Assembly: GCF_001544915.2 (NCBI RefSeq)
Contig: NZ_FCOE02000034.1
Location: 1-64,000 of the forward strand
Length of the DNA stretch: 64,000 bases
Source: Caballeronia pedi
GTDB lineage: Bacteria > Pseudomonadota > Gammaproteobacteria > Burkholderiales > Burkholderiaceae
Reading direction: 5' to 3'
Shown here: one piece after another, positions 43,295 through 52,393 of the stretch
How the letters are laid out: each line of letters begins with the position of its first letter
How positions within the stretch are numbered: position 1 is the stretch's first letter
Made by a program: the position numbers and the translations under genes
Notes under the pieces: model-generated
What the model was told of the DNA's origin: nothing
What the model saw: the letters and a program-made list of their open reading frames with translations, nothing else
Database searches by the model: none

Positions 43295-43873
43295 ATGGAC
43301 GAAAATCCTGTCGATGCTGCCGCGCTGCTGGGTGCAGCTCTGGCGGTCGTGCTGGCTGTGCTGATCGCCGAAGGCCCCTTCGATTACATGAACGCGGCGG
43401 TCGCCGTTACGGTCCTGGCGATTCTGTACGCTTATCAGTGGAATAGACCGCGGGCGAGATGGGAACTCAGTCTTGCCCTGAGTTGCACGATCGGCATCGT
43501 GGCGACTCTTCTGGTGGGATTAGTCGGCGAGATCATCGAAAGCAGAAGCGGATTTAATCTGGAAGGGCACATCGAATGCCATGCGGATGGCGATAATCCG
43601 GCGCATTACAAGTGTGCAATGGTGTCGAATCTCGCAACCTGGGTTACGCCTTGCTCATGGGTCATCATCACGGTAGCGCTTTTCGCGATAGATAGGGGCA
43701 GGCAAAAGCAGCGACGGACACCGGTTGACCAACTCGATCGCGACGATGGCCCGTCGGCGCGCACAGACGGCGGCGCTGCCGCGAAAGAACCTCCGCTCGA
43801 ACCGGGAAAGTCCCCGTCCCAAACTGGCCAAGGCCATCGAGCGAAGGAAGGAAGCGCAAAGAGGAAGCACTAA
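43295..43873 (+). CDS. Hypothetical membrane protein
   Basis: 192 residues. Hydrophobic segments at about 10-30 (AALLGAALAVVLAVLIAEG), 36-52 (AAVAVTVLAILYAY), 65-85 (SLALSCTIGIVATLLVGLVG) and 122-140 (WVTPCSWVIITVALF) suggest four membrane helices. A 50-residue charged tail ends in AKRKH. A short loop with four spaced residues (HIECHADGDN, then YKCAM) carries two Cys and could form a disulphide. GAAGGA lies 7 nt before the ATG at 43295. No known family. Confidence 0.6.
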   Translation: MDENPVDAAALLGAALAVVLAVLIAEGPFDYMNAAVAVTVLAILYAYQWNRPRARWELSLALSCTIGIVATLLVGLVGEIIESRSGFNLEGHIECHADGDNPAHYKCAMVSNLATWVTPCSWVIITVALFAIDRGRQKQRRTPVDQLDRDDGPSARTDGGAAAKEPPLEPGKSPSQTGQGHRAKEGSAKRKH

Positions 43874-44186
43874 AGTGAGTTGCCGCGCGCCAATCGTGAA
43901 GAGCGCCTTTGACTTCGCAATTTCCGGAGCGGCGACTCGTCACAAGTAATCAGTCTGCGCATGCCTATTTGTCACGCGACGCGCTTTGTGGACAACAACC
44001 CTTTGAAGTGAACTCCCCGCTGATCCAGCCAGATAGCCTGTCGATGTCGCGCCCGCCGGCGTCGTTCCGGTCAGTCCGGATCGTTTACAGATTTTTTATA
44101 CCTTCCCCAAATCTCTTCGTAAGTCCTTTACGCCCGTTCTCCTATTCTCCACGCTGTCCTGAACCGCACTTGGGGAGAACATCAAA
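43874..44186. promoter_or_regulatory. kdp upstream region
   Basis: A 313-bp stretch without a gene before the kdp operon. It becomes AT-rich between 44085 and 44165, where a KdpE-site-like sequence is found. The ribosome-binding site GGGGAG lies just before 44187. I see no other repeats or structural RNA. Confidence 0.45.
44095..44136 (+). promoter_or_regulatory. KdpE-box-like sequence
   Basis: TTTATACC (44095-44102) and TTTACGCCCG (44127-44136) resemble the two parts of the E. coli KdpE target, which combines TTTATAC, a T-rich part and a TTTACAC/CGCCCG part, though here they are farther apart. It lies about 50-90 bp before the first kdp reading frame. Recalled consensus only; not tested. 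Confidence 0.3.
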
Positions 44187-44294
44187 ATGGACTTCGTTTA
44201 TCTCGCCGGCATCGTCCTCTTCTGGGGACTCTGCCTGGCGCTCACGCACGGCTGCGAAAAGCTGAGCCGTCGCGCGACGGGAGGCCGTCCATGA
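44187..44294 (+). CDS. Single-helix microprotein at the head of the kdp operon
   Basis: 35 residues: MDFVYLAGIVLFWGLCLALT then a Cys- and Arg-containing tail ending GGRP. One membrane helix is predicted. The ribosome-binding site GGGGAG and the ATGA overlap with kdpF show it is translated as part of the operon. Short proteins of similar form precede kdpF in other bacteria, as I recall, but no function is established. It may be a further small subunit or a translational coupler. Confidence 0.65.
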   Translation: MDFVYLAGIVLFWGLCLALTHGCEKLSRRATGGRP

Positions 44295-44386
44295 GCGCCT
44301 GGATGATGTGGCTGGCGGCGGCCTCCACGCTGCTGCTGTTCGTGTACCTCGTGTACGCGCTGTTGCGTGCGGAGGATCTCGAATGA
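44291..44386 (+). CDS. kdpF: K+-transporting ATPase subunit KdpF
   Basis: 31 residues with one membrane helix and the family ending [14 protein letters not shown]. KdpF is a small lipid-like stabiliser of the KdpFABC complex. It overlaps the microprotein upstream and kdpA downstream by ATGA each, so all three are coupled. Confidence 0.9.
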   Translation: MSAWMMWLAAASTLLLFVYLVYALLRAEDLE

Positions 44387-46191
44387 ACACCAATACGTTC
44401 ATGCAGACGGCGATCTTCATCGTCGTTCTCATCGCGCTCGCGATTCCGCTCGGGCGTTACATCGCCAATGTGCTCGACGGCTCGTCCGTCATCGTGCGCA
44501 AGATCGGCCGCCCGTTCGAAAACCTTCTGTATCGCGTCGCCGGCGTCGATCCCGAAGCCGAGATGTCGTGGAAGCATTACGCGATCGCCGTCATGTTGTT
44601 CAATGCGCTCGGCGCGCTGGTGCTCTACGCGATCCTGCGCCTGCAGGGCATGCTGCCGGCCAATCCGCAAGGCATGGCCGGCATGACGCCCGATGCCGCG
44701 TTCAACACCGCCATCAGCTTCGTGACCAACACGAACTGGCAGGACTACGGCGGCGAAAGCACGCTCGGCTATCTCGCGCAGATGCTGGGCCTCACCGTGC
44801 AGAATTTCGTCTCGGCGGCGACCGGCATCGCGGTGGTGATCGCGCTGATCCGGGGCTTCAAACGTCACACGGCGCAGACGATCGGCAATTTCTGGGTCGA
44901 TCTGACGCGCACGACACTCTACATTCTCGCGCCGCTCGCGGTGATTTTCGCGCTGGTGTTCGTGAGCCAGGGCGCGATCCAGAACTTCAAGGCCTACGAG
45001 GACGTCCCGACGCTCCAGGTCACGACATATCAGGCGCCGAAGACGGACGCGCAAGGCAATGCCGTGAAGGACGAGAAGGGCAATCCGGTGATGCAGGACG
45101 CGAAGGCCGACAAGCAGACGCTGCCGATGGGCCCGGTCGCATCCCAGGAAGCGATCAAGATGCTCGGCACCAACGGCGGCGGCTTCTTCAACGCCAACTC
45201 CGCGCATCCGTTCGAAAACCCGACGCCGCTCTCGAACTTCATGCAGATGCTCGCCATGCTGATCATCCCGGCGTCGTTGTGCGTGGTGTTCGGGCGCACG
45301 GTAGGCGACAAGCGGCAGGGCTATGCGGTGCTTGCCGCCATGACCATCGCTTTTGCCGTCGCGTGCTGGGGCGAAATCTCGTCGGAGCAGGCCGGCAATC
45401 CGCTTTATGCGTCGCTCAAGGTCGACACCGCCGCGTCCGCGCTGCAAGCCGGCGGCAACATGGAAGGCAAGGAAACACGCTTCGGCATCGCGCAGTCGGG
45501 CATCTTCACGGTCGCGACCACGGCGGCCTCCTGCGGCGCGGTCGCCAATACGCACGATTCGCTGACGCCGCTCGGCGGCCTCGTGCCGATGCTGCTCATC
45601 CAGTTGGGCGAGGTGATCTTCGGCGGCGTCGGCTCGGGTCTGTACGGCATGCTCGCGTTCGCACTGCTCGCGGTCTTCGTGGCGGGCCTGATGATCGGCC
45701 GCACGCCGGAATACGTGGGCAAGAAGATCGAGTCGTTCGAGATGAAGATGGTGTCCATCGTGATTCTGCTCACGCCGCTGCTCGTGCTCGTGGGCACGTC
45801 GATCGCCGTGCTGACGGCATCGGGCACGGCAGGCATCGCGAATCCCGGCGCGCATGGCTTCTCCGAAGTGCTCTACGCGTTCAGTTCCGCCGCCAACAAC
45901 AACGGCAGCGCGTTCGGAGGGCTTTCGGTGAACACGCCGTTCTACAACTCGATGCTCGGCATCGCGATGTGGTTCGGCCGCTTCGGCTCGCTCATCCCGA
46001 TCCTCGCCATCGCGGGCTCGCTCGCGGCCAAGAAGCGCCTTGCCGTGACTGCCGGAACCTTGCCCACGCATGGCCCGCTGTTCGTGGTGCTCCTGCTCGG
46101 CACGCTGCTTCTGGTCGGCGCGCTGACCTATATTCCCGCGCTCGCGCTGGGCCCCATCGTCGAGCACGTCACGATGGTCACGGGCCATTGA
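44383..46191 (+). CDS. kdpA: K+-transporting ATPase subunit KdpA
   Basis: 602 residues, a little longer than the E. coli protein (557). It is the potassium-channel-like subunit. Pore-loop regions typical of KdpA are present: [34 protein letters not shown] (split across residues 263-283), [18 protein letters not shown] and [11 protein letters not shown]. The insert around residues 210-250, with a run of Lys, Asp and Gln, is a periplasmic loop. The start overlaps kdpF by ATGA. Confidence 0.97.
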   Translation: MNTNTFMQTAIFIVVLIALAIPLGRYIANVLDGSSVIVRKIGRPFENLLYRVAGVDPEAEMSWKHYAIAVMLFNALGALVLYAILRLQGMLPANPQGMAGMTPDAAFNTAISFVTNTNWQDYGGESTLGYLAQMLGLTVQNFVSAATGIAVVIALIRGFKRHTAQTIGNFWVDLTRTTLYILAPLAVIFALVFVSQGAIQNFKAYEDVPTLQVTTYQAPKTDAQGNAVKDEKGNPVMQDAKADKQTLPMGPVASQEAIKMLGTNGGGFFNANSAHPFENPTPLSNFMQMLAMLIIPASLCVVFGRTVGDKRQGYAVLAAMTIAFAVACWGEISSEQAGNPLYASLKVDTAASALQAGGNMEGKETRFGIAQSGIFTVATTAASCGAVANTHDSLTPLGGLVPMLLIQLGEVIFGGVGSGLYGMLAFALLAVFVAGLMIGRTPEYVGKKIESFEMKMVSIVILLTPLLVLVGTSIAVLTASGTAGIANPGAHGFSEVLYAFSSAANNNGSAFGGLSVNTPFYNSMLGIAMWFGRFGSLIPILAIAGSLAAKKRLAVTAGTLPTHGPLFVVLLLGTLLLVGALTYIPALALGPIVEHVTMVTGH

Positions 46192-46205
46192 TTTTCGAGG
46201 ACAGC

Positions 46206-48335
46206 ATGAATCAACTCAATCAAACGCCGATGCACCGTCCCGAGAATCTGGGGCAGGCGCGCACGGCCGCGCGCTCGATGTTCGACCCGACGCTGCTCAA
46301 GCCAGCGATCGTCGATTCGTTCCGGAAGCTCGCGCCGCGCACGCAGTTGCGCAATCCCGTGATGTTCTGCGTGTATATCGGCAGCATCCTGACGACGGTG
46401 CTGTGGATCGCAGCGCTGGCGGGCCAGGCGGAAGCGCCGGCCGGCTTCATCCTCGCGATCGCGCTGTGGCTGTGGTTCACGGTGCTGTTCGCGAACTTCG
46501 CGGAGGCGCTCGCCGAAGGGCGCTCGAAGGCGCAGGCCGCGTCGTTGCGCAGCGCCAAGCACAACGTGATGGCCAAGAAGCTCAACGAGCCGCATCCGAA
46601 ATCGCCGATCCGCATCACGACCTCGACCGATCTCGTGAAGAACGACGTCGTGCTGGTCGAAGCAGGCGACGTGATTCCCGCCGACGGCGAAGTGATCGAA
46701 GGCGTGGCGTCCGTCGATGAATCAGCGATCACCGGCGAATCCGCGCCGGTGATCCGCGAGTCGGGCGGCGATTTTTCGTCGGTGACCGGCGGCACGCGCG
46801 TGCTGTCGGACTGGATCGTGGTGCGCGTGACGGTCAATCCGGGCGAGGCGTTTCTCGATCGCATGATCGCGATGGTGGAAGGCGCGAAGCGTCAGAAGAC
46901 GCCGAACGAAATCGCGCTGACGATTCTGCTCGTCGCGCTGACGCTCGTGCTGCTGTTCGCCACCGCCACGCTGCTGCCGTTCTCGATGTTCTCCGTCGAA
47001 GCGGCCAAGCAGGGCCACGTCGTGACCATCACCGCGCTCGTCGCGCTGCTCGTGTGTCTGATTCCGACCACCATCGGCGGGCTGCTTTCCGCCATCGGCG
47101 TGGCGGGCATGAGCCGCATGATGCAGGCGAACGTGATCGCGACCTCGGGGCGCGCGGTCGAAGCGGCGGGCGACGTCGACGTGCTGCTGCTCGACAAGAC
47201 CGGCACCATCACGCTCGGCAATCGTCAGGCTTCGTCATTCACGGTGGCGCCGGGCGTGCAGGAACGCGAGCTCGCGGACGCCGCGCAACTCGCCTCGCTC
47301 GCCGATGAAACGCCGGAAGGACGCAGCATCGTCGTGCTGGCCAAGCAGCGTTTCAATATCCGCGAGCGCGACATGGCGACGCTCCATGCGACCTTCCTCG
47401 CGTTCAGCGCGCAGACACGCATGAGCGGCGTGGATCTGCCCGATCGCGAGATCCGCAAGGGTTCGGCCGACGCCCTGAAGCGCTATATCGACGAGCGCGG
47501 CGCGCGCTTCCCGCAGGAACTGCAGAGCGCGGTCGACGACGTCGCGCGCCGTGGCAGCACGCCGCTCGTCGTCGCGGAAACGGCGGGTGGCACGACGCGC
47601 GCGCTCGGCGTGATCGAGTTGAAGGACATCGTGAAGGGCGGCATCAAGGAGCGTTTCGCCGAGTTGCGCAAGATGGGTATCAAGACGGTGATGGTCACAG
47701 GCGATAACCGCCTGACCGCCGCCGCCATCGCCGCCGAAGCGGGCGTCGATGACTTCCTCGCCGAAGCGACGCCGGAAGCGAAGCTCTCGACGATTCGCGC
47801 GCATCAGGCCGAAGGGCGTCTGGTCGCGATGACCGGCGACGGCACCAACGACGCGCCCGCGCTCGCGCAGGCCGACGTCGCGGTCGCGATGAACACGGGC
47901 ACGCAGGCCGCGAAGGAAGCGGGCAACATGGTCGATCTCGACTCGAACCCGACCAAGCTGATCGAGATCGTCGAGATCGGCAAGCAGATGTTGATGACGC
48001 GCGGCTCGCTGACGACGTTTTCGATCGCCAACGATGTGGCCAAGTATTTCGCGATCATCCCGGCCGCGTTCGCGACGACGTATCCGCAATTGCGCGTGCT
48101 GGACGTGATGCATCTCGCGTCGCCCGCGTCGGCGATTCTGTCGGCGGTGATCTTCAACGCGCTGATCATCGTGTTCCTGATCCCGCTCGCGTTGAAGGGC
48201 GTGAAGTATCGCGCGCTGGGTGCTGCTTCATTGTTGCGAAGGAACCTGCTGATCTACGGTCTGGGGGGCATCCTGCTGCCGTTCCCTTTCATCAAACTGA
48301 TCGACATGGTCATCACGGCGCTCGGCTGGAGTTGA
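46206..48335 (+). CDS. kdpB: K+-transporting P-type ATPase subunit KdpB
   Basis: 709 residues, a P-type ATPase. The phosphorylated Asp is in DKTGT (Asp330), the actuator motif is ITGES, the membrane motif [14 protein letters not shown] and the hinge [10 protein letters not shown] and [16 protein letters not shown] are complete. It hydrolyses ATP to drive K+ through KdpA under potassium starvation. It lies 14 bp after kdpA. An N-terminal stretch of about 30 residues precedes the first conserved part ([12 protein letters not shown]). Confidence 0.97.
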   Translation: MNQLNQTPMHRPENLGQARTAARSMFDPTLLKPAIVDSFRKLAPRTQLRNPVMFCVYIGSILTTVLWIAALAGQAEAPAGFILAIALWLWFTVLFANFAEALAEGRSKAQAASLRSAKHNVMAKKLNEPHPKSPIRITTSTDLVKNDVVLVEAGDVIPADGEVIEGVASVDESAITGESAPVIRESGGDFSSVTGGTRVLSDWIVVRVTVNPGEAFLDRMIAMVEGAKRQKTPNEIALTILLVALTLVLLFATATLLPFSMFSVEAAKQGHVVTITALVALLVCLIPTTIGGLLSAIGVAGMSRMMQANVIATSGRAVEAAGDVDVLLLDKTGTITLGNRQASSFTVAPGVQERELADAAQLASLADETPEGRSIVVLAKQRFNIRERDMATLHATFLAFSAQTRMSGVDLPDREIRKGSADALKRYIDERGARFPQELQSAVDDVARRGSTPLVVAETAGGTTRALGVIELKDIVKGGIKERFAELRKMGIKTVMVTGDNRLTAAAIAAEAGVDDFLAEATPEAKLSTIRAHQAEGRLVAMTGDGTNDAPALAQADVAVAMNTGTQAAKEAGNMVDLDSNPTKLIEIVEIGKQMLMTRGSLTTFSIANDVAKYFAIIPAAFATTYPQLRVLDVMHLASPASAILSAVIFNALIIVFLIPLALKGVKYRALGAASLLRRNLLIYGLGGILLPFPFIKLIDMVITALGWS

Positions 48336-48375
48336 TCCGCCGTTTGCAGGTATATTGAATCAAGGAATCGACATC

Positions 48376-48951
48376 ATGAAAAACGTTCTTCGCCCGGCCC
48401 TGGTGCTGTTCGTCGCGCTGACGGTGGTGACCGGGCTGATCTATCCCGCGGTCGTCACCGCGATCGGTCAGGCGGCGTTCAGTCATCAGGCCAATGGCAG
48501 CATGATCGAGCGCGACGGCAAAACCGTCGGCTCGGAAATCATCGGCCAGCAGTTCGACGCGCCGCAGTATTTCTGGGGCCGCCTCTCTGCCACGACGCCG
48601 AATCCGTACAACGCGGGCAGCTCCAGCGGCTCGAATCTCGGGCCGACCAACCCCGCGCTCGCGGATGAGATCAAGGGGCGCATCGACGCGCTGCACGCGG
48701 CCGACCCGGACAACCAGATGGCGCTGCCGGTCGATCTGGTGACATCATCGGGCAGCGGGCTCGATCCCGAGATCAGCCCCGCCGCCGCGGCGTATCAGGT
48801 CACGCGCGTCGCGAAGGCGCGCGGCATGACGGTCGAGCAGGTGCAGGCGCTCGTCGCGCAGGCAACCGCGGGACGCCAGTTCGGCGTGCTCGGCGAGCCG
48901 CGCGTCAACGTACTCAAGCTCAACCTCGCACTGGATGCGGGCAAGGGCTGA
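48376..48951 (+). CDS. kdpC: K+-transporting ATPase subunit KdpC
   Basis: 191 residues. One N-terminal membrane helix ([20 protein letters not shown]) is followed by the periplasmic domain with [29 protein letters not shown] and the [19 protein letters not shown] ending. KdpC is the accessory subunit that aids assembly and K+ affinity. The ATG at 48376 has AAGGAA upstream; the frame also contains an earlier TTG. Confidence 0.97.
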   Translation: MKNVLRPALVLFVALTVVTGLIYPAVVTAIGQAAFSHQANGSMIERDGKTVGSEIIGQQFDAPQYFWGRLSATTPNPYNAGSSSGSNLGPTNPALADEIKGRIDALHAADPDNQMALPVDLVTSSGSGLDPEISPAAAAYQVTRVAKARGMTVEQVQALVAQATAGRQFGVLGEPRVNVLKLNLALDAGKG

Positions 48952-48985
48952 AACGCAGAACCATGGACCACCACGAGCAAGAGCA

Positions 48986-51793
48986 ATGACCCGCCCCGAT
49001 CCCGATGAACTGCTCGACAAGCTCCAGCGAGATGAGGAGAAGCTTCAGCGCGGCCGCCTGAAAGTGTTTTTCGGGGCGTCGGCGGGCGTCGGCAAAACGT
49101 TCGCGATGTTGCAGGCCGCGCGGCGGCGGCGCGACGAGGGCGTGGACGTGGTCGTCGGCGTGGTCGAAACGCATGGCCGCAAGGAGACGATCGCACTGCT
49201 CGACGGGCTGGAGACGCTGCCGGCGGCGCGCATCGAATATCGCGGGCGGTTGCTTGCGGAGTTCGATCTGGATGCCGCGCTCACGCGCAAGCCCCAGCTC
49301 GTTCTGGTCGATGAACTCGCGCATTCGAACGTGCAGGGCTCGCGCCACATGAAGCGCTGGCAGGACGTCCAGGAACTGCTCGACGCGGGCATCGACGTGT
49401 ACACGACCGTCAATGTGCAGCATCTGGAGAGTCTGAACGATATCGTTGGGCGCATCACCGGCATTCGCGTATGGGAGACCGTGCCGGACCGCGTCTTCGA
49501 TCTCGCCGATGAAGTCACGCTCGTCGATCTGCCGCCCGAGGAATTGCTCGACCGTTTGCGCGACGGCAAGGTCTATCTGCCGACGCAGGCCGAGAACGCA
49601 GTGCGCAATTTCTTCCGCAAGGGCAATCTGATCGCGCTGCGTGAACTCGCGTTGCGCCGCACCGCCGATCGTGTCGATGCGCAGATGCGCGAATATCGCG
49701 CCGATCAGTCGATCGAGCGCATCTGGCGCGCCCGCGAGCGCCTGATCGCATGCGTCGGGCCGGGTCCGGAGAGCGCGGCGCTGGTGCGCGCCGCCGCGCG
49801 GCTGGCGGCGGCATTGAAGGCGGACTGGCTCGCGGTCTATGTCGAGACGCCGAAGCTTCAGCGCCTCTCCGACGATCAGCGCCGCCGCACGCTGGAGGCG
49901 CTCAAGCTCGCCTCCGAACTCGGCGCGGAAACCGTCACGCTGGACGGCGCGGACGCCGCCGCGACGCTCATCGACTACGCGCGCATGCGCAACGTGTCGA
50001 AGCTGGTGGCCAGCGCATCGTCCGCGCAAGGATGGCAGCGCTATTTCGACCGGCCGGTCAGCGAGCGCATCATCCGTCAGGCAGCGGATATCGACGTGAC
50101 GCTCGTGTCGACTGGCGCGCGCGACGGGCAGCCGCGCCCGGCGCTCACCTTCGGCGCGCTTCGGGAGGGCATGCGCTCGCCGCCTCGCGCCTACGCGTTC
50201 GCGCTCGCAATCGGCGCGGGCATCACGCTCATCGCCAGCGCGCTTGCCGCGCAACGCTTCGCCGTCACGAACCTCGTGATGCTCTATCTGCTCGGCGTGA
50301 TCTTCGCCGCCGTGCGGCTCGGGCGTGGACCGGGCGTGATGCTGTCGTTTCTGTCGGTCGCTGCGTTCGATTACTTCTTCGTCGCCCCGGTGATGTCGTT
50401 CTCGGTCGGCGACACGCAGTATCTGCTCACCTTCGCGGTCATGCTGCTCACCTCGCTGACGATCAGCCATCTCACTTCGAGCCTGCGGCGCGAAGCGCGG
50501 ATCGCTTCGCAGCGCGAGCGCCGCACAGGCGCGATGTACGCGATGACCAAGGAACTCGCCGCCGCGCTGATGACCGAGCAGATCATCGAGATCGGCACCC
50601 GGCACATCGCCGAGGTTTTCCAGGCGAGGGCCGCCATCCTGTTGCCGGACAGCGGCGAGAAAGTACAGCAGAAGGTGACCGAAGTGAGCCCCGGGACGAC
50701 ACTCGACAGAACCGAACTCGACCTCGATATCGCGCAATGGGTTTATGACCAGCAAAAGCCCGCGGGGCGCAGCACCGACACGCTGCCTGCGGCGCAAGCG
50801 CTCTATCTGCCGCTCAAGGCGCCGATGCGCACGCGCGGCGTGCTCGCGTTCGCGTCGCAGCGGCCCTCCGATCTCGCCGTCCCCGAGCAACGGCGCATGA
50901 TCGAAACCTTCGCGGCGCAAATCGCGCTCGCGCTGGAGCGCGTGCATTACGTCGAGATCGCGCAGGATGCGCTCGTCAACATGGAATCAGAGCGGATGCG
51001 CAATGCGCTGCTCTCGGCCATCTCGCACGATCTGCGCACGCCGCTGACGTCCATCGTCGGCTTCGCGTCGATTCTGGACGAGCAGGTCAGTGTCGGCGAA
51101 CAAGGCTCGGCGCGTTCGCAAGAGCTCGTGCATGCGATTCACGACGAAGCGCTGCGCATGAGCGGGCTCGTCACGAATCTGCTCGACATGGCGCGACTGC
51201 AGGCGGGCGCGATCCGTCTCAACCGGCAATGGTCGATGCTGGAGGAAACCGTGGGAGCGGCGCTCGCCGGCCTCAGGCGCACGCTGGCGGGCCGCCGCGT
51301 GCAGACGCGCATCCCCGCGGACTTGCCTCTGCTGCAACTCGATGCCGTCCTGATGGACCGGCTGTTCGCCAATCTGCTGGAGAACGCCGCGAAATACACG
51401 CCGCAGGGCACGGACATCGATATCTCCGCGCGCGTGGAGCAGGATGCCGCGAAGCGCGTCGTGCGCGTGCGAGTCGACGATCGCGGCCCGGGCATTCAGG
51501 CCGGCATGCAGAAGCGTCTGTTCGAGAAGTTCACGCGCGGTGAGAAGGAGTCGGCGCAGTCCGGCGTCGGGCTTGGGCTCGCGATATGCCGCGCCATCGT
51601 GGAAGCGCACGGCGGCGAGATCGGCGCGGAGAATCGTATGGAAAACGGCAGCGTCGTGGGAGCGAGCTTCTGGTTCACGCTGCCGGCCGAGGGTACGCCG
51701 CCGTCCGTGGAGATGTCGGCTGATGAAGAGGCCGCGTTGGATGACGACATCAGCGGCCGTCGAACCGGGAAAGCCAACGAGACGAAATCGTGA
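48986..51793 (+). CDS. kdpD: Sensor histidine kinase KdpD
   Basis: 935 residues. The N-terminal KdpD domain has the Walker A GASAGVGKT (30-38) and VDELAHSN. A universal-stress-like domain follows (about 245-370), then four membrane helices (about 405-500), a GAF domain (about 515-660), and the kinase core with phospho-acceptor His681 (AISHDLRTPLTSI) plus the ATPase boxes LENAAKYTP, DRGPGI and GVGLGLAICRAIVEAHGG. It senses K+ limitation or c-di-AMP and phosphorylates KdpE. No intact kdpE follows, which is unusual. Confidence 0.95.
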   Translation: MTRPDPDELLDKLQRDEEKLQRGRLKVFFGASAGVGKTFAMLQAARRRRDEGVDVVVGVVETHGRKETIALLDGLETLPAARIEYRGRLLAEFDLDAALTRKPQLVLVDELAHSNVQGSRHMKRWQDVQELLDAGIDVYTTVNVQHLESLNDIVGRITGIRVWETVPDRVFDLADEVTLVDLPPEELLDRLRDGKVYLPTQAENAVRNFFRKGNLIALRELALRRTADRVDAQMREYRADQSIERIWRARERLIACVGPGPESAALVRAAARLAAALKADWLAVYVETPKLQRLSDDQRRRTLEALKLASELGAETVTLDGADAAATLIDYARMRNVSKLVASASSAQGWQRYFDRPVSERIIRQAADIDVTLVSTGARDGQPRPALTFGALREGMRSPPRAYAFALAIGAGITLIASALAAQRFAVTNLVMLYLLGVIFAAVRLGRGPGVMLSFLSVAAFDYFFVAPVMSFSVGDTQYLLTFAVMLLTSLTISHLTSSLRREARIASQRERRTGAMYAMTKELAAALMTEQIIEIGTRHIAEVFQARAAILLPDSGEKVQQKVTEVSPGTTLDRTELDLDIAQWVYDQQKPAGRSTDTLPAAQALYLPLKAPMRTRGVLAFASQRPSDLAVPEQRRMIETFAAQIALALERVHYVEIAQDALVNMESERMRNALLSAISHDLRTPLTSIVGFASILDEQVSVGEQGSARSQELVHAIHDEALRMSGLVTNLLDMARLQAGAIRLNRQWSMLEETVGAALAGLRRTLAGRRVQTRIPADLPLLQLDAVLMDRLFANLLENAAKYTPQGTDIDISARVEQDAAKRVVRVRVDDRGPGIQAGMQKRLFEKFTRGEKESAQSGVGLGLAICRAIVEAHGGEIGAENRMENGSVVGASFWFTLPAEGTPPSVEMSADEEAALDDDISGRRTGKANETKS

Positions 51794-51813
51794 TCGACAC
51801 CGAAGCAAGCGTG
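51790..51813 (+). pseudogene. Possible 5' stub of kdpE
   Basis: A GTG overlaps the kdpD stop as GTGA, the usual kdpD-kdpE junction, and opens VIDTEASV, which could be the variable first residues of a response regulator. The expected next strand (a hydrophobic LIEDE-type sequence) is absent; the frame becomes unlike any receiver domain and the opposite-strand gene begins at 51827. I infer that kdpE was cut off here. The stub is too short to prove it. Confidence 0.25.
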
Positions 51814-51826
51814 AGTTTCATGCGTG

Positions 51827-52321
51827 CTACCTGCCGGCGAGTTCCTTCCACTCGGCGCGATGACCGATGCCAGTCAGGAAGGCTTCCAATGCGTGCGGCG
51901 ACAAGGCGATGCTCGCATTGTTCTCGAGCGGGTGGAAGAGAAGAGTCGATTCACGAATCAGCTCCGTGTCGAGAACCAGGCGAACACGTCCGGCCGTATC
52001 GTTGACCAGCGCCAGCGGGCTCAGGGAACCCGTGCGGATTCCCAACAACTCGAAAAGCTTGTCGGAGGACGCGAAGGACAGCCGCTTGCAGCCGAGCGCT
52101 TGCGCTATCGCGGTCAGGTCGAGTGCCTTCACGGCCGTTGTCACGATCAGGAAGTAGTGCTCCTTCCTGTCCTGGAGCAACAGGTTTTTGCTGCGCGTGC
52201 CTTCCAGCGAAAGCGTCAGTTTCCCCGATTCGGCCATGTTCAGCACCGGGCCGTGCTCCTCACACGAGAATGGAATCTCCCATTCGTCGAGGCGTTTCAG
52301 TAGTTCGTGTTTCCCGAGCAT
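51827..52321 (-). CDS. YbaK/prolyl-tRNA synthetase-associated editing domain protein
   Basis: 164 residues of the ProXp-ala/PrdX type, which deacylates mischarged Ala-tRNA(Pro). Family points visible are the Lys in GTRSKNLLLQDRK, LSFASSDKLFELLGI, GSLSPLALVND and FHPLENNASIALS. The size matches stand-alone members. It sits downstream of aspA on the same strand but behind two hairpins, so it is probably its own transcript. Its 3' end is 34 bp from the kdpD stop, at the suspected breakpoint. Confidence 0.9.
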   Translation of the reverse strand: MLGKHELLKRLDEWEIPFSCEEHGPVLNMAESGKLTLSLEGTRSKNLLLQDRKEHYFLIVTTAVKALDLTAIAQALGCKRLSFASSDKLFELLGIRTGSLSPLALVNDTAGRVRLVLDTELIRESTLLFHPLENNASIALSPHALEAFLTGIGHRAEWKELAGR

Positions 52322-52345
52322 GCTGTCGTTCGATTCTCTCTACGA

Positions 52346-52393
52346 GCGGGCCGACGAGCGGCCCGCCTGGGTGAACCGCGCCATTCGCGCGGT
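52346..52393 (-). terminator. Two tandem hairpins after aspA
   Basis: ACCGCGC (52375-52381) pairs with GCGCGGT (52387-52393) around CATTC, and GCGGGCC (52346-52352) pairs with GGCCCGC (52360-52366) around a 7-nt loop. Both are perfect 7-bp stems. The first begins at the aspA stop codon. No T-run follows, so the strength as a terminator is uncertain. Confidence 0.45.

Noticed and set aside
44242-46188. A 648-codon open frame opposite kdpA
   Set aside because: The plus-strand KdpA is unambiguous; the antisense product is low-complexity Arg/Glu/His.
44367-46205. A long in-frame 5' extension of kdpB through kdpA
   Set aside because: It would read kdpA in the wrong frame and yields Arg-rich nonsense; KdpB starts at the ATG at 46206.
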